Source: VBCG01 sp044226535 (GTDB taxonomy: Bacteria > Pseudomonadota > Gammaproteobacteria > Burkholderiales > Casimicrobiaceae). From it: a stretch of 64,000 bases of DNA. Shown here piece after piece: positions 13,901 to 21,261 of this stretch (position 1 is the first letter of the stretch; the number at the start of each line of letters is the position of its first letter). The stretch is from the NCBI GenBank assembly GCA_044226535.1, contig JBGAGT010000015.1, positions 1 to 64,000 of the forward strand. Reading direction: 5' to 3'. Below the pieces are notes generated by a model that saw only the letters and a list, made by a program, of their open reading frames with translations, had not been told where the DNA came from and did no database searches. The position numbers and the translations under genes are program-made.

Positions 13901-14774
13901 ATGTCGGGTCGACGGCGAACACGAGGCCCTCGGCCTCGGCGGCTTCCATCACGCGGCGCGTGACCACGCCGGCACCCGCATCGATGGTCGGCGTGGGCGC
14001 GTCGTGGCCCTCGAGCACGATCTTCTCGATCGCAGACAGGCGCTCGAGCTTCTCGGTGTTGATCACCGCGGCGCGCGGCGTCAGCGGGATCGCGCCGCCG
14101 GTGTAGCCCGTGCCGCCGCCGCGCGGGATGATGGTGAGGCCGAGCTCGATGCAGCCCTCGACGATGCCCCGCACCTCGTCCTCGGTGTCGGGGTAGAGCA
14201 CCACGAACGGGTATTCGATGCGCCAGTCGGTCGCGTCGGTGACGTGCGACACGCGCGCCAGGCCGTCGAAGGCGATGTTCTGGCGCTCGGTGTGGCGCGA
14301 CAGCACGCGCAGCGTGCGGCGGCGCAGCTCGCGCGTGTCCACGAAGCCCTGCGCGAAGCGGTCCACGGCGCGCGACGCCGCGGCGACCAGCCGCGCGACC
14401 TTGGCGTCGCGCTCGGCGTCCGCGGCGGCGACCTGCGCGCGGCGCTTGTCGATCTCGCGCAGCCGGTGGCGCAGCGCGTCGACCAGCATGGCCTGGCGCC
14501 GTGGGTTGTCGAGCAGGTCGTCCTGCAGGTAGGGGTTGCGCTCGACGACCCAGATGTCGCCCAGCACCTCGAACAGCATCCGCGCCGATCGCCCCGTGCG
14601 CCGCTCGCCGCGCAACTCCTCCAGCAGCCGCCACATCTCGGCGCCGAGCAGGCGGATGACGATCTCGCGGTCGGAGAACGACGTGTAGTTGTACGGGATC
14701 TCGCGAAGGCGCGGGGCCGCGTCTTCGTCGTGCTCGATGGTCGCGTCGAGTCGCGCCTGGTCGATCGCATTCAT
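10920..14774 (-). CDS. FAD-linked oxidoreductase fused to Fe-S/CCG domains (DUF3683-GlcD-GlpC type)
   Basis: 1284 residues. Domains in order: an N-terminal DUF3683-like region (residues 10-130, IPYNYTSFSDREIVIRLLG); an FAD-binding type 4 domain (about 170-400, RGGGTGYTGGA and VDPTSADASCIGGN); an FAD-oxidase C-terminal domain (HMHAGDGNVHTNIP, SGEHGIG); two 4Fe-4S motifs (CLRCGKCKPVC and CTVCHKCKNPCP); and a CCG-type Fe-S region (PGCGSERL, LCCGYPQT, CGTCMDQL, HDPCHTPM, RCCGESG). The family resembles D-lactate or glycolate dehydrogenases linked to the quinone pool. The substrate is not known. It stands alone, with a TATGAT hexamer (14792-14787) close to the ATG. Confidence 0.88.
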   Translation of the reverse strand: MNAIDQARLDATIEHDEDAAPRLREIPYNYTSFSDREIVIRLLGAEMWRLLEELRGERRTGRSARMLFEVLGDIWVVERNPYLQDDLLDNPRRQAMLVDALRHRLREIDKRRAQVAAADAERDAKVARLVAAASRAVDRFAQGFVDTRELRRRTLRVLSRHTERQNIAFDGLARVSHVTDATDWRIEYPFVVLYPDTEDEVRGIVEGCIELGLTIIPRGGGTGYTGGAIPLTPRAAVINTEKLERLSAIEKIVLEGHDAPTPTIDAGAGVVTRRVMEAAEAEGLVFAVDPTSADASCIGGNVAMNAGGKKAVLWGTALDNLLSWRMVTPDAQWLEVTRIDHNRGRIHDAEVATFRLRYSDAKGRATREETLAIPGASFRKTGLGKDVTDKFLAGLPGVQKEGCDGLITSARFILHRMPPAIRTVCLEFFGPVHASTPSIVEIKNYLEGHPHGAILAGLEHLDERYVKAVGYATKARRHGRPKMVLIGDIVGESDDGVARAASEVIRMANARGAEGFVAVSAEARKKFWLDRARTAAIARHTNAFKINEDVVIPLERLGDYTDGVERINIELSIRNKLALADAVAAFVASPELPRALDADPEKRPEEETLAAKRVEAAALVDEVAARWSDLLARVDETFRPLQDHSLVVSWKKELRDPLFDIFDGIAFAPVRAALEALHARVLKSRVFVALHMHAGDGNVHTNIPVNSDDYGMLAEANASVARIMKLARALGGVISGEHGIGITKLEYLTEDELAPFAAYKQRVDPEGRFNRGKLLRDAVLPADLSNAYTPSFSLIGHESLILEQSAIGEIADSIKDCLRCGKCKPVCATHVPRANLLYSPRNKILATSLLTEAFLYEEQTRRGVSLKHFDEFGDVADHCTVCHKCKNPCPVDIDFGDVSIAMRNLLRRQKKRKPAIGTRLAMAFLTATDPTTVKAMKTAMIDIGYRAQRAANAFARRSGIARAQTAHPPASVGAPSMKAQVIHFINKPMPAGVPRRTARGMLDIEDDAIVPVIRDAARVTDDSEAVFYFPGCGSERLFSQVGLATQAMLWHVGAVTVLPPGYLCCGYPQTAAGNHDKGQAITTANRVLFHRVANTLNYLDIRTVIVSCGTCMDQLQKYEFDKIFPGCRLLDIHEYLLEKGVKLEGVEGVRYMYHDPCHTPMKTYAPMKVVNTLMGAPVALNDRCCGESGTLAVSRPDVSTQVRFRKEEEMRKGAAALREGTPEAKVKVLTSCPSCLQGLSRFTPDADVDADYIVVEMARHLLGEDWMARYVERANAGGIERVLV

Positions 14775-14848
14775 GGGTGGAGGTCGATCATACCGCGGCG
14801 CAGCATCGGACGTTTGCTGCGGCGCTCGCGCGCGGGCCAGACCGCTCG

Positions 14849-15943
14849 CTAGCGGTAGAACGCGAGGTTGCGCTCCAGCCGTTCCCGTTCGGACGGCGGG
14901 AAGCGCTGCTCGGCGAGCAGGCGCTGCGCAGCCGCGCGGCCTTCGTCGCGCGCGCCCACGTACCAGGCCGCGATCGCCAGTTCGTCAAGGGCGCGCCAAG
15001 CGTAGGCGTCGTCTTCCACGAAGAGCTGGTCGGCCGGCCGCGGCGTGGCGACGGCCGTGCGCGCGAACAGCATCGCCAGCGCCCACTCCTCGCGCAGGCG
15101 GTGCCAGCGCGCGAGCTCGACCAGCGGCTCGGCGCGGGTTGGGCGAGCGTTCCAGGCCTCGAGGTAGGCGCGTTCGATTTCCGCAGGGGAGCGCCCGAGC
15201 TTCTCGCAGAGCTTGGCGGCCTGGAACATGGCATGCCAGGTTTCCTCGGGCCATCCCGCCATGGAAGCGCGACGCCGATACGCGGCGAGTGCCTTCTCGG
15301 GCTCCTGCGCGTCGCGCAGGCTCTGCGCAAGGTAGAACGCATAGCGTGCGTTGGTCGGCTCCTTCTCGAGCGCGGCCTCGAGCACGGCGATGTCGCGCAG
15401 GTAGGTCTTGGGGTCGCGGCTGCGCGCACCCTCGTGGTAGACCACCACCCAGGGACCCACCAGCGCCTCGAAACGATGCGGGACGTCGGAGGTGACGTAC
15501 TCGTGCAGCACGCCCTCGTAGCGCCAGGGGATCCGGTCGGAGACCAGCACGGACAGGCCGTACTTGATCCCAGCGTAATGGTGCTCGACCAGGTATCCGT
15601 CCGCCGTGAGGCCCGAGAACTGGTAGCCCGCGGGCGCGTGCAGCGCGTGGTCGGCGTCCATCACCAGGATGTAATCGGCGTGGCCCCGGGCGAGCGCGAT
15701 CGCCTCGCTGCGGTTGTGGCCGAAGTCTCGCCAGGGCCGTTCATACAGCGTGCCCGGAATGTCGCGCATGTGTTCGCGGATGACGTCCTGCGTCCCGTCC
15801 GTCGAACCCGTGTCGACGATCACCCAGTGGTCGATGAAGGGTTTGCAGGAATCGAGGCAGCGGCGGATCACGTGCGCCTCGTTCTTGACGATCATGCCGA
15901 GGCAGAGCGTGTTGCGCGATGCCGGCTTCGCTGCGGTGTTCAT
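14849..15943 (-). CDS. GT2 glycosyltransferase with C-terminal TPR helices
   Basis: 364 residues. The GT-A family 2 domain covers about residues 12-210: LCLGMIVKNEAHVI, the nucleotide-binding DTGSTDGT, and the metal-binding DxD in VMDADHAL. The second half is helical with TPR-like repeats (YAFYLAQSLRDAQEPEKALAAYRRR). No signal peptide or membrane segment, so it acts in the cytoplasm. TPR-fused GT2 enzymes include protein glycosyltransferases such as SunS-like enzymes. It neighbours three collagen-like protein genes, which suggests those as acceptors (inference). The start ATG at 15943 has no Shine-Dalgarno sequence but a TAAAAT box 7 nt upstream, pointing to a leaderless mRNA. Confidence 0.85.
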   Translation of the reverse strand: MNTAAKPASRNTLCLGMIVKNEAHVIRRCLDSCKPFIDHWVIVDTGSTDGTQDVIREHMRDIPGTLYERPWRDFGHNRSEAIALARGHADYILVMDADHALHAPAGYQFSGLTADGYLVEHHYAGIKYGLSVLVSDRIPWRYEGVLHEYVTSDVPHRFEALVGPWVVVYHEGARSRDPKTYLRDIAVLEAALEKEPTNARYAFYLAQSLRDAQEPEKALAAYRRRASMAGWPEETWHAMFQAAKLCEKLGRSPAEIERAYLEAWNARPTRAEPLVELARWHRLREEWALAMLFARTAVATPRPADQLFVEDDAYAWRALDELAIAAWYVGARDEGRAAAQRLLAEQRFPPSERERLERNLAFYR

Positions 15944-15950
15944 GGGCGGG

Positions 15951-15956
15951 ATTTTA
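15951..15956 (-). promoter_or_regulatory. -10 box of the GT2-TPR gene (leaderless start likely)
   Basis: TAAAAT on the minus strand ends 7 nt before the ATG, so transcription should begin at or next to the start codon. No clear -35 was found. Confidence 0.5.
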
Positions 15957-16015
15957 GCGGGATGGCGCATGCCCATGCGGGGGCGCCAGGAAGCAGGCGG
16001 GCTCCCATCCAATGC

Positions 16016-16047
16016 AAAACGCCGCGGCCCGTAGGGGCGCCGCGGCG
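16016..16047 (-). terminator. intrinsic terminator of the first collagen-like gene
   Basis: 9-bp perfect stem CGCCGCGGC/GCCGCGGCG (16020-16028 with 16039-16047) and TTTT at 16019-16016 in the minus direction, 28 nt after the stop of the gene ending at 16075. Confidence 0.75.
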
Positions 16048-16074
16048 CGAATCGAACATCAATGGCTTTGCGCG

Positions 16075-17139
16075 TCAGGGCGTATAGCCCATCGTCCACC
16101 AGCTCGTGCCATCCGACATGACGATGATGCCCATCGACCCGAAGGTGTAGTCGTTGAGCAGCATGTAGCTGCCGTTGACCGGCGTCACCATGCAGCTCGC
16201 GGTGCCGCTCACCTTGCGAAGGAGGAACATGCGGCCGCCGTTGGCGCTCGCCGCGGGCAGCGTGATGGTCGTGGCGGTCGAGCCCGGGGCGCAGAACACC
16301 GCGAAGTCCGCGCCAGTGACCGTGTAGTCGGCGGTGATGGTCTTGTACGACGACGCCGTGGCGAGCGACCCCGCGGGGCCGGTCGCGCCCGTGGCGCCGG
16401 TCGCGCCGGGTGCACCCGTCGTGCCGGGCGCGCCCGTGGCACCCGTGGCACCCGCTACGCCGGTCGAGCCGGCGGAGCCCGTCGCACCTGTAGGGCCCGT
16501 CGCGCCGGTAGCGCCCTTGGCGCCGGTACTGCCCGTGGTTCCCGTTGCACCCGTCGGGCCGGTCGCGCCCGTGGCGCCCGCAGAACCCGTAGCACCCGTC
16601 GCGCCGGTCGCGCCGGAACCCGTGGCACCGGTTGAGCCCGTCGCACCCGTGGCGCCTGTCGCGCCCATGGGACCCGTGGCGCCAGTTGCGCCCGTTGCAC
16701 CGGATCCCGTGGCGCCGGTTGCGCCCGTCGCACCCGTGGCGCCCGCGGCACCGGTCGGACCGGTGGCACCCGTCGCGCCAGCGGCACCGCCCGCGTCCGC
16801 GCAGACCCAGTCGCTGCCGTCCCAGTTGACGGTCTGGCCGGTGGCGCAGTCATGGGGAATGACGTCGTCGGACAGCCGCTTCATGAACGCGGACATCTGC
16901 GTGCGCGTCACGTTGTCGGTCGGGCAGAACAGCAACTGGTTCGGGTCGGCGGTGGTCGCGCAGCCCGAGGTGATGCCGTGCTCGGCCATCCACGTGATGT
17001 ATTGGCAGAAGCTGTCGCCGGCGTCCACGTCGATGAACACTTTGCTGCCGCCTGCGGAACAGTAGGCCGCCTGCGCTGCCTCGCCATGTCCGAAGATTCC
17101 GAGCGCGCCGATGGCGCTCCAAAGCACTGCTCGTTTCAT
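16075..17139 (-). CDS. secreted SLH-like / collagen-like protein (short paralogue)
   Basis: 354 residues. Signal peptide of about 24 residues ends AAQA. An SLH-like region follows (about 34-92): FIDVDAGDSFCQYITWMAEHGITSGC and then FCPTDNVTRTQMSAFMKRL. The stalk (about 117-257) is roughly 47 Gly-X-Y triplets, mostly Gly-Ala-Thr with some Gly-Pro-Thr. The last ~97 residues form a non-collagenous head with beta-strand-like TITLPAASANGGRMFLLRKV. Cys pairs in the N-terminal region may be disulphides. The start is set by AAGGAG six nt upstream. Third member, in transcription order, of a tandem set. It lacks the spacer modules of the two longer paralogues. Likely trimeric surface fibre; function unknown. 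Confidence 0.85.
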   Translation of the reverse strand: MKRAVLWSAIGALGIFGHGEAAQAAYCSAGGSKVFIDVDAGDSFCQYITWMAEHGITSGCATTADPNQLLFCPTDNVTRTQMSAFMKRLSDDVIPHDCATGQTVNWDGSDWVCADAGGAAGATGATGPTGAAGATGATGATGATGSGATGATGATGPMGATGATGATGSTGATGSGATGATGATGSAGATGATGPTGATGTTGSTGAKGATGATGPTGATGSAGSTGVAGATGATGAPGTTGAPGATGATGATGPAGSLATASSYKTITADYTVTGADFAVFCAPGSTATTITLPAASANGGRMFLLRKVSGTASCMVTPVNGSYMLLNDYTFGSMGIIVMSDGTSWWTMGYTP

Positions 17140-17245
17140 TGAAACTCCTTGGTGATTGGAACTCGCTGCGCTACTGCTTTCGTTGCGAAGGCCGTTCAAT
17201 CTGTATGGCCCAAGCTGTGGAGCGCAATTCAGGTTTTCATGGCTC

Positions 17246-17278
17246 AAAAAAAGCCGCGGGCCCCTGAGGGCCCGCGGC
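17246..17278 (-). terminator. strong intrinsic terminator
   Basis: 11-bp perfect stem GCCGCGGGCCC/GGGCCCGCGGC (17253-17263 with 17268-17278), 4-nt loop, then seven T in the minus direction. It ends the transcript of the collagen-like gene at 17302-18960, so the 354-residue paralogue downstream needs its own promoter. Confidence 0.9.
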
Positions 17279-17301
17279 GTTGCTTGCTTCGTACAGCTAG
17301 G

Positions 17302-18960
17302 TCAGTAATGCAGGATGATGTACCAGACCGAACCGTTCGACTGCACGGCGTAGGAGCTGCCGTTGTTGAGGAAGCCGCCACTGCCAGAGACAGGCGTCAG
17401 CGTGCAGCCATTGTTCGCCGAAATCGCCTTCACGATGAAGATGCGGCCGGCGTTTGCCGACGCGCTCGGCAGCGTGACTGTGCGGTTCCCGCCACTGGAA
17501 TCACAGAAGATGGTGAAGTCGGTCGCCGGATCGATGGGGTAGCTGGCGGTGATCGTCTTCTGCGGTGCAGCGATCAGGAAGCTGCCCGGACCGGTCGCGC
17601 CCGTCGCACCCGTTGCGCCCGTGGCACCCGTCGAGCCGGTTGCGCCCGTCGCGCCAGCCGAACCCGTCAGGCCAGTCAAGCCGGTGGGACCCGCAGGGCC
17701 TGTCGCGCCGGTGGCGCCCGCCGCGCCGTTGTTGCCGGTCGCGCCGGTGGCACCCGTGTTGCCCGTGGGACCCGTCGCACCCGCGGCGCCGGTCGCGCCC
17801 GCCGGACCGATCAGCGAGACGCCCGCCGGCCACGCACCCGCATCCTTCGGACCGTACAGCGTGCTCGTCGACGTGTCGATGTAGAAGTCGCCGTCGTCAC
17901 CCGTGCCCGCGTCCGGCGCCGTGGTGCCGCTCAGCACCGCGCTGCCGTCGAGGCCCGGGTCGCCCGTGGCGCCGGTCGCGCCCGCGACACCGGTCGCGCC
18001 CGTGGCGCCCGTCGCGCCGTCCGCACCAGTCGGCCCCTGGATACCTTGGTTGCCTTGGATACCCTGGATCCCCTGCGCGCCGGCCGGGCCGGTCGGACCC
18101 GTTTCGCCCGTAGCGCCCGTCGCACCTGCGGCACCTGCGGCACCGTCCGCACCCGTGGCGCCCGTGGCGCCCGTGGCACCCGCGGTGCCCGTCGCACCTG
18201 CAGGCCCGATCAACGACACGCCCGGTGTCGGCCACGTGCCGTCCTTCGGACCGTACAGCGTGCTGGTCGTCGTATCGAGGTAGAAGTCGCCGTCGTCGCC
18301 CGTGCTGACCGAGGGCGCGCCTTCTCCATTCAGCACCGAGCTGCCATCGACGCCCGGGGTGCCGGTCGCGCCCGTGGCACCCGTCGCGCCGTCGGCACCC
18401 GTCGCGCCCGCGGCGCCCGTCGCACCCGCTACACCGTCGGCCCCTGTGGGACCGGCGACACCCTGGATACCCTGTACGCCCTGCGGGCCCATCGGACCCG
18501 TCGCGCCCGTTTCACCTGTGGCGCCGGCCGCGCCCGTCGCACCGGTGTCGCCAGCAGGACCGGTTGCCCCCGTCGGGCCAGTGGCTCCGGTGGGCCCGGT
18601 CGGGCCGCTGCCCGCCGCCGCGCACACCCACATCGAGCCATCCCACGAAATCGTCTCGCCATCTGCGCAGTCCTGCGGCAGGACCGCATTCGCGAATCGC
18701 TGCATGAACAGCGCCATCTGCGTGCGCGACACCGCGTCGTCCGGGCAGTACAGCAGCTCGTTCGGGTTGGAGGTCGTCGCGCAACCGAGTGTGATCGCGT
18801 TCTGCGCCATCCAGGTGATCGCCGAGCAGTACGGCGAGCTCGCGTCCACGTCGGTGAATACCTTGCCGTCGGTCGCGGGGCAGTAGTCTGCGGACGCATG
18901 TCCACTGACGCCCGCCATGGTGAGCGCGGCCAAGGCCGTCCAGAGCATCCTTCGTTTCAC
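17302..18960 (-). CDS. secreted SLH-like / collagen-like protein (552 aa paralogue B)
   Basis: 552 residues: signal peptide to about residue 24 (GHASA), an SLH-like region (FTDVDASSPYCSAITWMAQNAITLGC, then YCPDDAVSRTQMALFMQRF), a conserved DCADGETISWDGSMWVC, then a long Gly-Ala-Thr-rich collagen stalk. The stalk is interrupted twice by a spacer module of the type GDDGDFYLDTTTSTLYGPKDGTWP. The head is the last ~91 residues (KTITASYPID, TVTLPSASANAGRIFIVKAI). The GTG start at 18960 follows GGAGG with 7-nt spacing. The middle of the gene is almost identical in DNA to the 19081-20739 paralogue, whereas the heads differ. Confidence 0.87.
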   Translation of the reverse strand: MKRRMLWTALAALTMAGVSGHASADYCPATDGKVFTDVDASSPYCSAITWMAQNAITLGCATTSNPNELLYCPDDAVSRTQMALFMQRFANAVLPQDCADGETISWDGSMWVCAAAGSGPTGPTGATGPTGATGPAGDTGATGAAGATGETGATGPMGPQGVQGIQGVAGPTGADGVAGATGAAGATGADGATGATGATGTPGVDGSSVLNGEGAPSVSTGDDGDFYLDTTTSTLYGPKDGTWPTPGVSLIGPAGATGTAGATGATGATGADGAAGAAGATGATGETGPTGPAGAQGIQGIQGNQGIQGPTGADGATGATGATGVAGATGATGDPGLDGSAVLSGTTAPDAGTGDDGDFYIDTSTSTLYGPKDAGAWPAGVSLIGPAGATGAAGATGPTGNTGATGATGNNGAAGATGATGPAGPTGLTGLTGSAGATGATGSTGATGATGATGATGPGSFLIAAPQKTITASYPIDPATDFTIFCDSSGGNRTVTLPSASANAGRIFIVKAISANNGCTLTPVSGSGGFLNNGSSYAVQSNGSVWYIILHY

Positions 18961-19018
18961 GTGCGTTCCTCCTTCGTTGATCAGGCCGCTGCGCTTTGCA
19001 AGCCCTTGTTGCGAAGAT

Positions 19019-19043
19019 GCCGCGGCCCTTGCGGAGCCGCGGC
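19019..19043 (-). terminator. hairpin after paralogue A (weak terminator)
   Basis: 8-bp stem GCCGCGGC (19036-19043 with 19019-19026) lies between the stop of the 19081-20739 gene and the start of the 17302-18960 gene. Only ATCTTCG follows, not a T-run, so read-through into the next paralogue is likely. Confidence 0.45.
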
Positions 19044-19080
19044 AGCAGCCGGCTGGGCCGGCGGTTTCATCGAGATAGCG

Positions 19081-20739
19081 TTACAGGTGGGTGGTCGTGC
19101 CGATGATGCGCCACAACGTCCCGTCCGATTGTACGGTGATGCCCTGGATTGACAGCAGGCCCGACGACGACAGCTCGAGCGTCCCGCCAGCGCTCTCGAC
19201 CGGTTGCACGACGCAGTTGTTGGAGCCTGCGACCTGCCGGATGACGAAGATGCGTCCCGACAGGCTCGACGCCGTGGGCAACTGGATCGTCTTGTCGCTG
19301 CTTCCCGAGCCGTTCGCGTTGCACAGGATGGTGTAGTCGGTCGCGAGCACGTTGTAGGTGCCCGTGCCCGACACGGGCGTGGTGGTGATCGGCGCCGACA
19401 CGATCGCCGATCCGGTGGCACCGGTCGGACCTGTCGGGCCCGCGACGCCCTGGATGCCCTGCGGCCCAGTCGGGCCCTGCACGCCCTGGATGCCTTGCGG
19501 ACCCGTCGGGCCCACCGCACCGGCCGTGCCCGCGGGACCCTGCGGACCCGTGGCACCGGCCGGGCCAGCCGCGCCCGCTTCACCCGCGGCGCCCGTTGCG
19601 CCCGCCGGGCCGACCAGCGAAACCCCCGCCGGCCACGCACCCGCATCCTTCGGACCGTACAGCGTGCTCGTCGACGTGTCGATGTAGAAGTCTCCGTCGT
19701 CACCCGTGCCCGCGTCCGGCGCCGTGGTGCCGCTCAGCACCGCGCTGCCGTCCACGCCATCGGAACCCGTCGCACCCGTGGCACCGGTCGCACCCGTGGC
19801 GCCCGTAGCGCCGTCGGCACCGGCCAATCCCTGGATGCCTTGGATGCCTTGGATACCCTGGATCCCCTGCGCGCCAGCCGGGCCGGTCGGACCCGTTTCG
19901 CCGGTAGCGCCCGTCGCACCTGCGGCACCTGCGGCACCGTCCGCACCCGTGGCGCCCGTGGCACCCGCGGTGCCCGTCGCACCTGCAGGCCCGATCAACG
20001 ACACGCCCGGTGTCGGCCACGTGCCGTCCTTCGGACCGTACAGCGTGCTGGTCGTCGTATCGAGGTAGAAGTCGCCGTCGTCGCCCGTGCTGTCCGAGGG
20101 CGCGCCCTCGCCGTTCAGCACCGAGCTGCCATCGACGCCCGGGGTGCCGGTCGCGCCCGTGGCACCCGTCGCGCCGTCGGCACCCGTCGCACCCGCGGCG
20201 CCCGTCGCACCCGCTGCACCGTCGGCCCCTGCGGGACCGGCGATACCCTGGATGCCCTGCGGGCCCATCGGACCCGTCGCACCCGTTTCACCTGTGGCGC
20301 CGGCTACGCCCGTCGCACCGGTGTCACCAGCAGGTCCGGTTGCCCCCGTCGGGCCAGTGGCTCCGGTGGGCCCGGTCGGGCCGCTGCCCGCCGCCGCGCA
20401 CACCCACATCGAGCCATCCCATTGGACGACCTCGCCGACATCGCAGTCCTGCGGAAGCAGGGCATTCGCAAGGCGCTGCATGAACAGCGACATCTGCGTG
20501 CGGGAAACGGCGTCGTCCGGGCAGAACAGCAGCTGGTTCGGGTCCGACGTGGTCGCGCAACCGAGCGTGACGCCGTTCTCCGCCATCCAGGTGATGGCCG
20601 AACAGTACGGCGAGCTCGCGTCCACGTCGATGAATACCTTGCCGGGGGACGCGGGGCAGAAGTCTGCTGCCGCCGCGTAGCCGCTGGCTCCGGTCATGGT
20701 GAGCGCCGCCAGGGCGGTCCAAAGAATCTTCTGTTTCAC
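19081..20739 (-). CDS. secreted SLH-like / collagen-like protein (552 aa paralogue A)
   Basis: 552 residues, the same length as paralogue B. The signal peptide ends near AAAA-DFC. The SLH-like region reads FIDVDASSPYCSAITWMAENGVTLGC and FCPDDAVSRTQMSLFMQRL. The collagen-like stalk contains two spacer modules (GDFYLDTTTSTLYGPK, GDFYIDTSTSTLYGPK) and a distinct GPQGIQGVQGPTGPQG section. The head (about 449-552) differs from the paralogues (TYNVLATDYTILCN, IQLPTASSLSGRIFVIRQVAG). The GTG at 20739 is chosen because GGGGAAG precedes it and the signal peptide then begins at once. First gene of the tandem array, directly behind the sigma-54 promoter at 20776-20791. Confidence 0.87.
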   Translation of the reverse strand: MKQKILWTALAALTMTGASGYAAAADFCPASPGKVFIDVDASSPYCSAITWMAENGVTLGCATTSDPNQLLFCPDDAVSRTQMSLFMQRLANALLPQDCDVGEVVQWDGSMWVCAAAGSGPTGPTGATGPTGATGPAGDTGATGVAGATGETGATGPMGPQGIQGIAGPAGADGAAGATGAAGATGADGATGATGATGTPGVDGSSVLNGEGAPSDSTGDDGDFYLDTTTSTLYGPKDGTWPTPGVSLIGPAGATGTAGATGATGADGAAGAAGATGATGETGPTGPAGAQGIQGIQGIQGIQGLAGADGATGATGATGATGATGSDGVDGSAVLSGTTAPDAGTGDDGDFYIDTSTSTLYGPKDAGAWPAGVSLVGPAGATGAAGEAGAAGPAGATGPQGPAGTAGAVGPTGPQGIQGVQGPTGPQGIQGVAGPTGPTGATGSAIVSAPITTTPVSGTGTYNVLATDYTILCNANGSGSSDKTIQLPTASSLSGRIFVIRQVAGSNNCVVQPVESAGGTLELSSSGLLSIQGITVQSDGTLWRIIGTTTHL

Positions 20740-20775
20740 GTGCTTCCCCTTTATGGTGATCCAGCGCAGCTCGTC

Positions 20776-20791
20776 TGCAAGCTGCGTGCCA
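20776..20791 (-). promoter_or_regulatory. sigma-54 (RpoN) promoter of the collagen-like array
   Basis: Minus-strand TGGCACGCAGCTTGCA matches the consensus TGGCACG-N4-TTGCW exactly, with correct GG-N10-GC spacing. Predicted start near 20765 gives a 5' leader of about 26 nt before the GTG at 20739. The upstream regions of the two other paralogues look related but have lost the -24 GG. Confidence 0.8.
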
Positions 20792-20882
20792 TGCAATCAT
20801 CCGCGCGCGGTCGCGAATCGCTTCGATGCGCTCGCCTCGCGGATCGTCCATCCCCCGTTGCGCGTAACCATGCGCGGAGCCA

Positions 20883-20899
20883 GGCTCACCAAGTGAGCC
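20883..20899. promoter_or_regulatory. candidate enhancer-binding palindrome for the sigma-54 promoter
   Basis: Perfect inverted repeat GGCTCACCAAGTGAGCC (7-bp arms, 3-nt centre) centred about 126 bp upstream of the predicted RpoN start, a normal distance for a sigma-54 activator. The activator is not identified. Confidence 0.45.
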
Positions 20900-21261
20900 C
20901 TTGCCCCAAGCGCGCGGATCCCGCGGCGGCCGCGTGCACACTGCCGCGCCATCGCACCAACTGCCGTCCCGCGCCAGTTTCCCGAGTGGTCCGCGACGCG
21001 GCGAACGAACCCGCGGTCGACGAGTGTGCGGTACATCAAGCGCATTGAACTGCACAGCTTCCTGCGCCGTTCAACCTGCACGACACAACCGCGCACGGCT
21101 CGAGCCGCCCAAGCGACCCGGGCGTCCGCGGCACACGACGAGGGCGACCCGCGCGGCCGCCGGACCGCGGAATTGGCGAAGCTTACTTCGAGAACGCCGA
21201 TCGTGCGCGAGGCGAAGGAAATTTTTTGCGCGCACACGCGACGTGTCGTCGAGTGTGCGCG

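Larger units (their letters stand above)
20740..21261. other. intergenic regulatory region upstream of the collagen-like array
   Basis: 522 bases with no gene I would accept. It contains the sigma-54 promoter (20776-20791), the palindrome 20883-20899 and, next to the comM stop, a long hairpin with GCGCACAC/GTGTGCGC arms (21230-21237, 21253-21260). A T6 run lies on its + strand 5' side, so it is not a terminator for comM. Confidence 0.55.

Noticed and set aside
10725..14852. 1375-codon plus-strand frame opposite the FAD/Fe-S oxidoreductase
   Set aside because: Antisense shadow; its His/Arg/Val-rich composition mirrors the real gene's codons.
16334..17065. Long plus-strand frame rich in Pro-Val-Ala-Pro across the collagen-like gene; similar frames at 17549-17884, 17903-18283 and 19706-20680
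   Set aside because: These are the reverse complement of the Gly-Ala-Thr repeats. They lack starts with ribosome sites, and the minus-strand frame has a signal peptide and domain structure.
16075..20739. Collagen-like genes as phage tail fibres
   Set aside because: Each has a signal peptide and an SLH-like region, and no phage genes are nearby.
20797..21237. 146-codon minus-strand frame in the gap before the collagen-like array
   Set aside because: No family resemblance, Arg/Ala-rich, and it covers the palindrome next to the sigma-54 promoter. Treated as non-coding.
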